Shown piece by piece: positions 1 to 10,869 of a stretch of DNA of 64,000 bases. Numbering within the stretch: position 1 is the stretch's first letter; the number at the start of each line of letters is the position of its first letter. The notes below the pieces were generated by a model that was given only the letters and a program-made list of their open reading frames with translations, was not told the DNA's origin and made no database searches. Source of the DNA: Sarcomyxa edulis (Eukaryota; Basidiomycota; Agaricomycetes; Agaricales; Mycenaceae); the NCBI GenBank assembly GCA_009761415.1, contig QUOL01000021.1:124001-188000 (forward strand), written 5' to 3'. The translations under genes were made by a program, and so were the position numbers.

Positions 1-1329
1 CCCACAAAGCAGAGTGATCATCCAATCTCTCAACAACTCCTGACTCCACGACTTCATCTTCTTGTTATCGCCTCTCCGCTTCGCCATCTCCAATATCTTA
101 CTAACCCTACCCATCCTTACTTCCTCGTACCCTGTCGCCATCTGTTCCAAGGCTTCCTTCACGTCGAACCGTTTAGTAGAATAATAATGCTTGAGGAGCA
201 GTCCAAGGGCTACGGCATCTTCTGCAGCGCAGGATACACCTTGGCCTGCATCGGGAGGCATGGCGTGTGCCGCATCGCCGAGGAGGATGATCCTCCCTGT
301 TCCAGAGAGACTGGACCAACGAGGAAGTGGATCAAGAACGTACCGCGGAAGAATCAGTATATTATTCTCAGCCGCAGTGCCGGTGCTCGTAGAGGAGGAG
401 GAAGAAACAGGTTGGCAAGCGAGGGTGATGATGGATTTGAACACGGTCGTGTTGGGCGAGTCGTACGGAGATTTCCAGGCGGCGTGTCGAGCGATGAGTT
501 GAGAGTATATTTCGGTCAGTGGGGCGTCGGGACGGGGAGGTTCGACTGCTTCATATGTGGACCACCACATCAGGATCGCCGTATCGTCGTCTAGGTTTGG
601 AGACGCGATGGAGTATCCGAAGAATCCTTGGGCTCCAAATGTCATTGTGACTGGATCTATCTTCAGGCCTTCGCGAAGCTCAGGAGATAGCGACGATATG
701 GGTAGAAAGCCTCCTACTCCCGTGTATCCCCTGGTCGTATTTATCAATAGACTATACATTAGAACAATCATTTGCACCCACTCGTATCTCGCAAGGTGCT
801 CTTGGCCGTATATGCCTTGTCTCGCTACGCTTTTGACACCATCGGCACCGATAACTAGGTCCGCCTTGTCTGTACTGTGGTCGGAAAATTCGACCTCGAC
901 GCCGTCCTCAACTTCGCGTACCGAAATCGCCTTCTTACCCCAATCAACGGTACCCTCTGATGTATCCTCCAACAACGCTTCGTGAACAACGCTTCTGCGT
1001 AACAAGACCTGACTGAATCCATATCGCTCCTCCCGACCATTGTAATACTCTCCCAACGAAACGCCCGCTGAATTCCTGAAAGTCATGATAGCCCGGGCGA
1101 ATCCATGGGATTGAATGTACTCTGCGGCCTTCTTGGATACGGAAGCCAGCGCACGGAGACCATTTGGAGCGATTCCTAGACCTCCTCCTGGTGGTGCTTC
1201 AGAGCTTGGAGATAGATGGGACTCGTATACTTTGATAGTCACTGGCTGCGACGAATTTGATAGATGTTTTTGTAGAGCGAGATAGGCTGAAAGACCTGCG
1301 ATTCCTCCTCCTAGAATGATGATTTTCAT
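1..1329 (-). CDS. FAD-dependent monooxygenase (salicylate hydroxylase-like), 3' end outside window
   Basis: The minus-strand frame is open from the ATG at 1329 to the window edge (443 codons, no stop), so the C-terminus is missing. Seen: an N-terminal Rossmann dinucleotide-binding motif starting at residue 4 (ILGGGIAGLSAYLAL), the DG motif VIGADGVKSVAR near residue 190, and the second FAD motif LLGDAAHAMPPDAGQG near residue 365. Together these define class A flavoprotein aromatic hydroxylases, which use NAD(P)H and O2 to hydroxylate small, often aromatic, substrates. The substrate cannot be told from sequence. A probable in-frame 51-bp intron lies at 731-781 (GTGGGT...ACCAG, CTAAT branch site); without it the protein carries a 17-residue insert just after the DG motif. 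It resembles the two monooxygenases at 31-35 kb only in general family features. No neighbouring pathway gene is visible. Confidence 0.85.
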   Translation of the reverse strand, partial: MKIIILGGGIAGLSAYLALQKHLSNSSQPVTIKVYESHLSPSSEAPPGGGLGIAPNGLRALASVSKKAAEYIQSHGFARAIMTFRNSAGVSLGEYYNGREERYGFSQVLLRRSVVHEALLEDTSEGTVDWGKKAISVREVEDGVEVEFSDHSTDKADLVIGADGVKSVARQGIYGQEHLARYEWVQMIVLMYSLLINTTRGYTGVGGFLPISSLSPELREGLKIDPVTMTFGAQGFFGYSIASPNLDDDTAILMWWSTYEAVEPPRPDAPLTEIYSQLIARHAAWKSPYDSPNTTVFKSIITLACQPVSSSSSTSTGTAAENNILILPRYVLDPLPRWSSLSGTGRIILLGDAAHAMPPDAGQGVSCAAEDAVALGLLLKHYYSTKRFDVKEALEQMATGYEEVRMGRVSKILEMAKRRGDNKKMKSWSQELLRDWMITLLCG

Positions 1330-2490
1330 GGCCCTGCTTTACTGGAAAAGTTATCAAGTGAGACGGAGGAAAGGATAGACTTCAAAGGTATCGGATTTCA
1401 TGGCGCTCGAGGCTTGGCAACGTGCAAACTACGCGCCCGGCGGTGCAAGCGTCTAAGTTCATCTTCATATCCTCCGACTTGCATCCAAGCTCAAATTCAG
1501 ATACATATTGGCTATATATCGTCACACATGATATTACAGCCCTCTCGAAATGAGAGATGGTACGAACACCTATTCCAAACGAACAAAATTGATCCAGACT
1601 GTTCTCTGCGTGGAGATTGCACCTTCAAGTTCTTCCCGACTTCACGATTGCTTTCCATGCTAGCTGGATGATGTGCTAGTGCATGTTGGAACGATATATG
1701 TATCAACTGCTTCCACGATTTTGCTCAGTAGTTCAGACTCGGTTCTACAATGACTGTGTCTCACTGACTCTCACAGGATCACCCATTTGGTGGGCTAGCT
1801 TCTGACCAGCGTACTGGGAGTACTCAATCGCCCTTCCTACGTATAACGTACGCTTCGACCTCATCGAGCATATAGGCCCTTTATTCTAGTATGTCGATCA
1901 TGCTATCGAGTATAGTGGATCACCATCTGATTTCAGAACCGATCTTGGGTGACGGAAAGTACCTACAATTGAAGCCAGTCGCGTCGAATCAATGGGTGGC
2001 ATCCATCAGACTTGTGCGTCTTCCTCCTTCACATTCATATTTTTCTGATCGAGCAATCTCAGGTTTGAGGCGGAGACGTCCCACCTCGCCACTTGGGTAT
2101 AAAATCTTCGACGTTCCCTTCTGAATGTTGTGAACCGAGCACCCAAGATACCGGTGCGATGTGACCAAGTTTTTGCCTGGTCACCACCGCGCGCCAGCTG
2201 ATGAGCATCCCGATCCCATACATGCGAAAAACTATCTCTGAGGCTCGGTTCCTCACGAATTTTTTGATCGCTACGGACTTGGTCACAACTGCGGAATGCC
2301 TCTTTATTTTCCGGCCGGGGCTATCCCTTCCTTTCCCTTGGAAACCTTGGAAAAGAGCTCGAAGTCATCCTGACGATTTGGCTTTACTCTTCGTTAGCTC
2401 ACACACCTGGTCGACTTTTGCAAACGAACGTGGATGCTGGGACGACTTGTTAAGGACCAACATAGATGGGCCTTTATTCGCGATTACAGA
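1330..2490. other. Intergenic, no gene recognised
   Basis: This stretch lies upstream of the flavin monooxygenase. It holds only short open frames without recognisable motifs. The segment just upstream of 1329 should hold that gene's promoter, but I see no convincing TATA box. Confidence 0.5.
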
Positions 2491-2790
2491 CAACGAGCGG
2501 ACCTCTCGATCCTCCGACTTTGCCACACTGGTGTTACCCACAACGAATCGCACATGCGCAGATTCCTCCTCAATGATAACGGCGTCTTGTGGTTGATCAA
2601 ATTTGATTCTGCAGGGCAATGTATCCGTTGTTCGAATACATCGGTATAAATTTCGGGGCGCCAAGAGACAAGAATCCGGAGAACTGGGTCAATTGTCTCA
2701 AGTACATGACGGAACCCGATCTGCGATATGAAGAATGTATGACTTGGATCGGATATGGACCCCTGCCGTACTGGAACTCTTTTCTCTCCG
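2490..2790 (+). pseudogene. Relic of an APH-type phosphotransferase (kinase-like fold)
   Basis: A conceptual plus-strand translation gives FLLNDNGVLWLIKF (about 2560-2610), resembling the N-[FIL]-L-[LV]-D-x-x-G-x-[IVL]-x-x-I-D-F/W catalytic stretch of aminoglycoside-phosphotransferase-like proteins. After a frame change it continues as YPLFEYIGINFGAPRD and a Trp/Tyr-rich tail to about 2780, typical of the segment following that motif in fungal APH-like proteins. The expected Asp of the metal-binding D-F/W pair is Lys here (IKF), the upstream His-x-Asp loop is degenerate, and the frame breaks, so it is not functional as it stands. A second similar fragment follows at about 3005-3110. Family assignment is inference from motif spacing. 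Confidence 0.45.
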
Positions 2791-3004
2791 TATCCTGACC
2801 TGACCTCCAACTCATCATGGTCTCATGACGTCCGGCCTGTATCTGGGTATTGGTAACGTACACAACTGAAATACTGTTCAATCGTCCTTCGTGCGCTCCG
2901 CTCTTTGGTGGTGTTTGATTCGAAAGGTCTGCTTAGATTGCAGAAGCAGAGCGATCCCGTGCCTGAGAAGGATGCCCTTCGAAGTACGAATCGATTGACG
3001 CTCC

Positions 3005-3110
3005 CGAGTTGCCCATGAGTTCGCTTACAACGACTTGACTCGAGCAACATATCTCTCGACGATAACGGTGTATTGTGCATGATCGACTTCGCATACGTAC
3101 GACAATGAGA
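3005..3110 (+). pseudogene. Second short APH-type phosphotransferase relic
   Basis: The plus-strand text around 3055-3105 reads SLDDNGVLCMIDFAYV, close to the motif in the relic about 450 bp upstream (LNDNGVLWLIKFDSAG). Here the metal-binding Asp of the I-D-F motif is kept. The preceding bases also align with the upstream copy. No longer open frame surrounds it and a stop follows almost at once. It is best read as the leftover of a tandem copy of the same gene. Confidence 0.4.
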
Positions 3111-4709
3111 ACTGCAAGAGTTACCTCTTACCAACACATCGCAGACTTAGATTCACGACATTGGTGACTAGACAGAGATGATCTAGCTCCAATTCAAAGC
3201 ACTTTGCTTAAGATCGTTCAGCCTAAACCAGGTGTCCTATATATGAAGCCAAGTACGTTTATCGACACCCAAAAACCGTTATAGATATAGGTATTCATAC
3301 AGTTACAATACACGCCCAAGGTGCGCAATGCAATGATGGACAACCGAACGCGTAATGCAACTACACATTATGCGTCACCTTTCGAGGAGCAGAGAGGAGG
3401 GTTTATTATCACCCCTCTGTTCCTCGAGATATGACGGATAACGATACCACGATCAGAGTCGGGAGCGATTTCTGAAGGCAGAAAATTCAGCCTACAGTAC
3501 CATCATAGACCCAATGTACGACACTGACCAACATACAATCCAGAAGACATCGATCCTCTCCTATACAACCTCCATCACGCACGAATATGGTAGATCTTCA
3601 GACACGGGAATAATTCACATGGCAGAGCTACAAAAAGATATGAGACATGAAAGGAATGCTGGAACAGCAACGTACCAGGCAACTTTTAGGTCGTCTGAGG
3701 TGAAACCTCGACCGACGAGGAAGTATACGGTTCTGTAAATTGGCCATCAGCCATGCATCGAATGAAGCATACGCTGAGTACCTACTTCGATCACTGCCAA
3801 TCGACGAGCCTGCTCGCTGGTGACAATCTTCTCCGGACAACGAGCAGTCGTAACGGCTGAGGCGAACCTCTCAGACGAGAGGGAGACAAGGATTGCTAAG
3901 GATCGACAGGAACGTATTCATTCCTTTATAAAGCGTGGATCTGCAGCGTTGTCATGCTGTCAGTCACATCCATCGTGGAACTGATGATGTGCGACTGGTT
4001 CAGGTCCTGAATCAGCACTTTTGGGAGAAATCGGTTATCGATGAGCGATCCTATCCAAGATGGGAAGGCTTTGAGTCCACATACAGAGGAGATACATAAT
4101 GGCTGCCTCCCGATTGGTTGGAAGGAAGGATAGTGCAGTGCCGTATGATGATAAATGATGGCAGCGAACAGGAAAGAAGAAAGCACCGACGAAATTCGCA
4201 AGGAATGCGATCCGGGCTAGTCTATATCGAATTATAGACTCAGGCGTCGATATGTTTCTGTGGTAGGAGACCTTAAAGCTCTACAGGTGGAGTAATCCTG
4301 ACGGCTAGGACAGGACCAATGCTGATGACCGATTCGCACGCGTACGTTGGACAGCGGAAAGTCTTCTCTCCCCAAAGCTGTGCGTGCCAGACAAGACGTA
4401 CTGTTGTGATTGATGAGCGACGATCCGATAAACTGCCCTAAAATTCGGCCCGAGGCGTCTATTTTTGAGTAAACGTGAGATCCAAAATGAAGATTACAGA
4501 CGTAGAAGTCCCACGTACTATGGATGTACCTGTTTTTTGCCAACAGTCGACGTGCTAATCAGTAGGATTCTGAAGTATATTTTCCAAATTTGTTAGTGCT
4601 AAGGATCCTGTCAGGCTTGAGAAACTTGTCATTACAGAATACGAGGAAAGGACCTACACATATATATGACGGTATGAACAAGTCCTAGACTCGCATGTAG
4701 CTCTGCAAT
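3111..4709. other. Intergenic, no gene recognised
   Basis: Only short overlapping open frames on both strands, none with motifs, consistent splice structure or similarity to other parts of the window. Given the relics on both sides, this may be eroded coding DNA or old transposon sequence, but nothing in it shows that directly. Confidence 0.45.
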
Positions 4710-5100
4710 CTACGCTCTGCTTCTTCCAAGTCGTCACAGGGAAATCTGCCAGAGGAACCCTGACAAGCCTATTGCTTCTGGGGGCCCTCCGCAATCCTCG
4801 ACCCCGTTTCCGTCATGAGATCCAGGCGATCAGTCCAGTGAGACAAAATTTCTCAATATTGTTGGCGAAAGGCCACTGGATGATATAGTCATCGTCCAGG
4901 GATGAAGGTGTCCCAGATATGCTTTTCTTCCAGTATGTAGTCGAGAATGAGACTAGCTTACTTCGATAGCTTAGCCAGCTCGAGCATCAAGATTAGTAGT
5001 GATCGCATGAGCCTAGGGGATAACTTGTTAGCAACCCACTGGATGAAGCGGAAATCGCAAACTGACCTCGTCTCCCATGTTGGCTACATTGCTGGAAATT
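4710..5100 (-). pseudogene. Relic of a salicylate hydroxylase-like FAD monooxygenase
   Basis: This segment aligns by eye with the 3' half of the two monooxygenases at 31.06-32.86 and 33.28-35.11 kb, in the same order. It contains counterparts of their lysine/glutamate C-terminal region (about 4714), the Pro-Ser-Gly-Gly region (about 4750), the block coding for FANNV (attgttggcgaa near 4860), the acceptor-side exon containing AHAMTTHFGAG (about 4975-5010), and the GD motif exon, which here reads NVANMGDE instead of VAIIGDA (about 5070-5095). Many small insertions and deletions remove any reading frame. The 5' half, with the first FAD-binding motif, is not recognisable. It is a dead third copy of that lineage. 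Confidence 0.6.
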
Positions 5101-6306
5101 TCTGCGCCCGCTTCGCGTAACTCGAGAGGAATGTCAATTTTCTTCCAACCGTCAATGGGAACGACATCCCACCAATCCCTTTCCACTGATCATCCAAGAG
5201 AATCCAGCTTCGGAGCAAAGACATGGTTTGAGACCTAGCTTGTCTAGCTCCAGGAGGCTGAGAACGTTCACCAATGTCAACGAAGGGTCAGCCAATTGAA
5301 GGCTGCGGGGTGGAGTGCGCAGAGAATTTTTTACCATGATGCATGACTGATCATTCAAGAAGCTACGTGGTTCCAGATGAAACATGCTTCGGTGGCTCGA
5401 GGGCTCACAAAATCAATATCACGTGCGTCCGTCGCGTCCCCAATCTGGTCCTGTAAATGACGAGGTACCATCTGGCAAACTCTACGATGCTTCTTGAAGA
5501 GAACGAGAGGATCGAATGATGTATGTGCCTTATCTTAATGAGTTATGTAACGACAGGTGAGAGATCGAGAGGACGCGCAAACACTCGGAAGGACTCACAC
5601 ACTAGATAAAACAAAGAGCGGATACACGGGACTAGGATTGCTGGAACGGAATACTGAACATCGGTGTTCTCGCACGCTATGATATGCCACGCACCACGTC
5701 TGAGACTTGTATTGATCTGTCGGAGTCTTGTGATGTCAGGCTATAAAATGCATTGCATCTGTGGTCACCGAACGACGAACGTTACCCATATAAACCCAAA
5801 TATATTCCCAAGGAAAGTAATCGTGATGGAAAAAGAAAAAAAGCAAAGGAGAGTGGGTGGATCCCGTTTTTATCTAATGAAATATATGAATGAATGGGAT
5901 ACAAGTCCGTGGTCATGTCCGTGTCATAGTCAGCAAAGGGTCGATACTCGATACATCGACACGAAAAAAGAGAGTAAGAAATGATACAGATGGACGAGGA
6001 TGTGTAGTGTGGGCGTTGTGTTGTTTTTTGGTCTCGACAAAGTGCGTATTTGTCAAGAAAAGAAAAGAGAAAGGAAGGATAGAGATAGAGATAGAAATAG
6101 GAAAAAGAGGACTGTTAATGGGCAGTCGAGTCCCAAAGGAGAGGAAAGTTCGGAGTCGCTTCCGATACCATGAGCATAAGATGAAAGAAAAATTGTCCGT
6201 TCGTGTATTTCCAAGTCTTTTGAGAAAATGAAAACGATGACATCATCAGGGCGCTATGCGTAAATTTTAGAAGACGAGAACTCGCCTTCTTTACGGCGTT
6301 CGCAAT
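5101..6306. other. Intergenic, no gene recognised
   Basis: This holds an A/G-rich tract around 5830-6110 with short AGAGAT-type repeats, and no open frame with recognisable content. A minus-strand stretch at 5270-5340 translates to a leucine-rich string, but it is too short to name. Confidence 0.4.
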
Positions 6307-6911
6307 TTACGAAGTGAAGCGTCTGACGGCTGCGGGCCTTCGCCAGATAGCCTCCCACTCTTGCAAAGCTCTGACGAAACCAGAGTTGGGTTTGATGCAA
6401 GCGCGTTTGCGGACGAGTAGGGCGTGTGCGCTGTCGTACGACATGCCGAAGTTGCGTATGAGATACGCGATAACTACAGCAGGACTGCGAGATATTCCCT
6501 ATAAGGTAGGATTGATTAGATTGTGTACGAAGGCGATCAAAAACAACATACCTGTTGGCAATGAACAAGGACACTTTTGCCACTCTTGAGCGCTCTATCA
6601 ATATAGTTGCAAGCAGCTTCAAGATGGGATTTGAGATCTGCCGAAGCAGAATCTAGGATTTCAATGCGATGGCAGCTGAATCCATCTTTCTCCGAAGCCG
6701 GCAGCCATGGAGCATCGAGGACCTGGACGAGATGAGTGATGTGATGCTCTCGTAAAAGTTGTATGTCGTTAACGGCGGTCATGGAACCGACGTATAGTGA
6801 GCCTGTTAAGCCTGTAGGATTGGCGGAAGTCGCTGTAGGAGCGAGGATTTCGTGCATGGGTGTGCACATAGCTTGCATGACCTCCGGAGGAAGGTTGTCG
6901 AAACGAATCAT
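6307..6911 (-). CDS. Dual-specificity protein phosphatase
   Basis: Two exons, 6911-6552 and 6498-6307, joined across a 53-bp GT-AG intron (6499-6551), encode 183 aa. The active-site loop HCQQGISRSPA spans the splice site and carries the Cys-x5-Arg signature of DUSPs, which dephosphorylate phospho-Ser/Thr and phospho-Tyr through a cysteinyl-phosphate. The general-acid Asp is probably the one in the LDSASADL stretch around residue 87. The N-terminal SLYVGSMTAVND start and the downstream AHALLVRKRACIKPN helix are typical of the domain. The protein is little more than a lone DUSP domain: it lacks the zinc-binding tail of Yvh1 and the rhodanese domain of MAP-kinase phosphatases. The substrate is unknown. 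The ATG at 6911 is the first in frame. Confidence 0.9.
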
Positions 6912-6976
6912 GATGCAGTAGAGAGAGTGAGGGTGTTTTCAGTACTCTGAAGAGAAAGTGAGGGGATTTAAAGTGG

Positions 6977-6984
6977 TTTATATA
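6977..6984 (-). promoter_or_regulatory. TATA-like box of the dual-specificity phosphatase gene
   Basis: The minus strand reads TATATAAA, 66 bases upstream of the phosphatase ATG, a plausible distance for a fungal core promoter. Assigned by sequence and position only. Confidence 0.4.
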
Positions 6985-9900
6985 GAGGTCATGGTATGAA
7001 AGCAAGTTAAAGGAATATTAATATTCGAATATCTCGAATAAGAAATGGTAAGAAGGAAAAAGGAAACCGATCGATGCTCCGCAAGCTTCGTCCATCTTTG
7101 GCCGATTCACACGTGGCATCCGATCCGCCACCAGATCTCTTCTTCTTGATCCCAACTTGATCTATTGTTCCTCCCACCTTCAGTATATCGGGGCCTGGCA
7201 TCCTAAAAAAACACCTTTCAATTAAATCAAGATGTCGACGCCTTGAAAGCCCAGACTTTTCCACCCTCTGCCGGACCTGTTTCGAGGTCATCATTCCGAT
7301 CTAACGTTATAATGCATTACCTTGAGCAGTGACGCTTTAACGCCTGCATCAATACTGCTTGTCATTTGTCTGCTTTACTCGTATGGGGATTGGCCGTCAC
7401 TCAAGACGGTCGAGCCAAGGTCTATCTCACGCGAAACATATGCCTTGACAGTGACGGTACACGCTACAACGATCATCGCCTAAAATGACTCTACAGATAT
7501 CTCGAGGAAGGAGTCTTGACAGTATAGGACCCCAGAAAATTCTGTATCACGACTAGGCTGGAAGTGACTCCATGATTTTGTAAACGCTCGAGGATTATGC
7601 CCTGGGGCACACCATGACCTGCCGAAGCATGCATGATCAATGGGGCCTGCAAAACGAGAAATCCGTACGCCGACACAGATTGTGTGAGAGGCCGATTCTC
7701 GGCCCGTTTCTGTACGCATTGGGTACCGAATGTTCTCACATTTTGTTTTCGATTGGGCGTCTAATGTATGGCCACGGCTAGATTCCCTGGTCTGCAATTT
7801 CTGTCATTTCCTCTCGCACCCGCCAGACTGGCCAGCTAGCCTCTTCGTGCTCAGCACTCGAGTTGCAGCGTCGAAAAAATATGATACTCAGGACATCAGA
7901 CGGACACGAGATCCAAATTCAACGCGTACGGTACGATAGTCTCGTGCCAGGTATCAACATACGGACGCTGGTCCTTAAGGCTGACTTGACATATCATTAT
8001 CTCCTGCCCTAGAGCTTTCTCCAGCCTCTCGGAGCACCTTCAGGAGAGAGTACTTCATCTGCACGTCCGCGTGAAACAGAGTTTCAATGCACGAAGGCAT
8101 GAGCGACCTGGATAATAACAAGCGTCTGACATCTCGGCTCTTCAGGTCTACCTCCAGATACAATCCGACGGGTCGAGGCAGCGCCCGGTCGGAGGTCAGG
8201 AAAACGCCATTTCTCGGAAGGTCAGCTTTCTTTCTCACATACACTGTCGTATTTCAACCTACGACGGCTCAATATGTCTGCAGATGGACCAGCGAATACG
8301 CGTAGTATAGCGCAAACGTCTAGAAAATCTATGCTTTAGCGTCCAATTCCCGGATTGACGAGGCATGATACTCATCTGGATCAGATACTCTGGATATACA
8401 AAATTTCGGCATATCTGTATGGGTAAGAATCGCAAAACTTCGACCTCGGGCGTCATATAGCAATGTCAGGGGTCCTATCGGCAGTCTAAGCATCTCGAAT
8501 TCGGAAAGGATCAGGCCTCCGGCCGTTGAAGGTCTGTTTATATCCTGATCCGCAACCGAGCTCATACGATATTTATGGTTAGTCCAATCTTCGCCATTGT
8601 CCTGGAACCCGTACGCTCTCAGGCTTCCACATTTGGTGCTCCCTGCGGCTGAGACAGGATTTCTTCTTGTCCTCCTTCACGGACGACGCCTTAGTCCTCG
8701 TCACAAACCACTCGACTCTTCGAGTTAGCTGTTCTCATCGGTGCAACGTTTGTCCCCTTTCCGAAGGATGTCTCTCTTCTGATGATGTCTGTCATTTACG
8801 GAGTGCCTTGTTCTACCGCTCTTCCTCGCATTGTTCTGTTTGAAAACCAACGGTGAGTAACGTTTCAGCCCATCCATAATTATGGGACCCTCCCACGGCC
8901 CACGGTTCAACAGCCAGGAACAAGATATCCTCGACTGCAGCCATATACATATCGTCAAACCGGAAGCGCAGCGGCAGGAATGGTCGAAAGGCCTCCATGA
9001 CTAGGTCTCGAGCTTCAATCCAGTCAACATCGCTCGCTCCAATTGGCTACTGGCGGGGAGGATGCAGAAGTATGCGATCAGGCAGGAGGATGACGACTGT
9101 CCGTCGATCTGCATCCCCTTCAAACGATTGGCGGTTCAGCTTCTCGTGTCAGGAAGTGCGGAGGTAGTTTACTCAAAAGAAATCCGCATAACCTTCGAAC
9201 TAAAGTTTGAGATCGGTTTTAGACGTCGAGGAGCCAGTCCCATATTTCTGCATAACCAATCATCGATCCATTATCCTCCAAATTTCTTACTGGGCGCCCC
9301 ATGTATTCCTTTGTCCCGGCTTTAACAATTGTATTCGGGAAGCTGTCGATGCCGCCAGCGGCTAGCTTGTACATGCACGAGGGACCGAGGGATTATCTCC
9401 TCCCGTTCTCCGTTTCTTTCTTAAGGTTCGAATTTCCACAAATGCCGTCTTGTCACTCCTTTCTCGGGACTCGGTACTCATGACCCACACCTACTCCAAC
9501 CCGCGTTTAAGGCACTGGACATAGAGCGTATGTAAAATGCCATTAAACATCTTTTTTTCGGTTCACGCTCACATCTTGGCCTCCAGAATATTTATGCAGG
9601 CACTCATCCGCACAAATGACGCGTCTTTCTGATATCCGTGATACTCATGTGCCTCCCTTCGAATCGTACGGTCAGTGGCCACGTACCCACGCCGTGCTAA
9701 GCACACGAGGTCTGAGAGTCTTTTTATTACTCAATAAAGAAAATCAATTTAACCTTCAAACATGGGCTCGGATCAGAGTTTACAGTCTGCCGTATAATTA
9801 ATCAATTATGCGCGCGTCCTCCGAAATGACGCCGTTCTCACCGTACGTTCTCCTTGTATTTTTTTTCTCCACACATGTGTACTCGTCCAATGACTTTGTT

Positions 9901-10585
9901 CTGCTTACAGGCAGAATGTTAGACCGGGACCCGAAGTTGGTACGTTTGTATCTTATCGGAGGTTTCGAGGAACTCATGCACGGGAACCGTAAGCGCTTCT
10001 CCAACGGACCTGTCGGACGATTCTTTCTTCATGAAGAAACTATATAGAATGCACCGAGAAGGACTCGGACCTATATTTATTACACGCGTACCTCAAAAGC
10101 GGACTTGGTGCGCCCCGATCCGAATACTGTGTTCGTTGTCCACAGAAAGTTAACGTACATATGTATGTATTCCATGTTCATCCACTATTCAAGATTCGTC
10201 TTGCCAGCTCCTTTGACATTGTGGTTGATCTAGACGCTTTGCGCATTGCCCTCTACTTGGTAGTATTCATCCAGGGGACTCAATCGTCCCTTTTCCTCCT
10301 TGATTTCTCTCACTCAGGAGACCTCGACTCATCTCGACAACAGAAATCAATGTAGTTCTAGCCTATAGGTGTTGGGTATCTTCCACTTTTTGCACTCAGT
10401 ACGGTGAAAAATATAACAGCCATAGTTTGAACTAAGCCTCGTATAGGATGTACTGGAAATCAAGTGATCTAGGTACCAACGACGTCAACTTTAACACTAT
10501 TGGCGTGCCTGGGCGTAAGAAATCGACCTGTTCCTCCAAATCTAAGTACTTAATGAGCGAAAGAAAATGCCACAAATCACGAATA
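6985..10585. other. Gene-poor interval with short unexplained open frames
   Basis: No intact gene was recognised in 3.6 kb. The most protein-like pieces are minus-strand frames at 8329-8565 and 8813-8998, the latter rich in aromatic and hydrophobic residues. They could be exons of a decayed gene, but no consistent splicing joins them and no family motif appears. The plus-strand frames between 9.0 and 10.4 kb look random. Confidence 0.4.
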
Positions 10586-10605
10586 ATCTAATCTAATCTA
10601 ATCTT
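10586..10605 (+). repeat. Short tandem repeat (AATCT)4
   Basis: Four perfect head-to-tail copies of a 5-base unit, about 265 bp upstream of the LAA1 start codon. Too short to be a satellite. It could be a variable microsatellite in the LAA1 promoter region. Confidence 0.8.
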
Positions 10606-10869
10606 GCGGTGGCTGTGCTGTGCGTGGGTCGACAGATTCCCTCCTCTCTCCAGAGCCGCGTTCTCCGTCCTTTTCTCCATTGTTCTCCCTGGTTGTGCCC
10701 TAGCTGTCTATATACCACATCTCATTAGTATTGTGAGTTTTGCAAAGTTCGGGGCTTTCACGTCACTTGACAGTTTTTTGTGCACATAGCGACCGCTCAC
10801 CCCGCTCTTCGAGTTCTTGAGAGATCTACTTACGCTTCAGTCGCGATTCACGAAAGGTGTTATTTATCA

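Noticed and set aside
187..594. Plus-strand open frames across 187-985
   Set aside because: They lie antisense to the open, motif-bearing flavin monooxygenase frame and show no protein-like composition.
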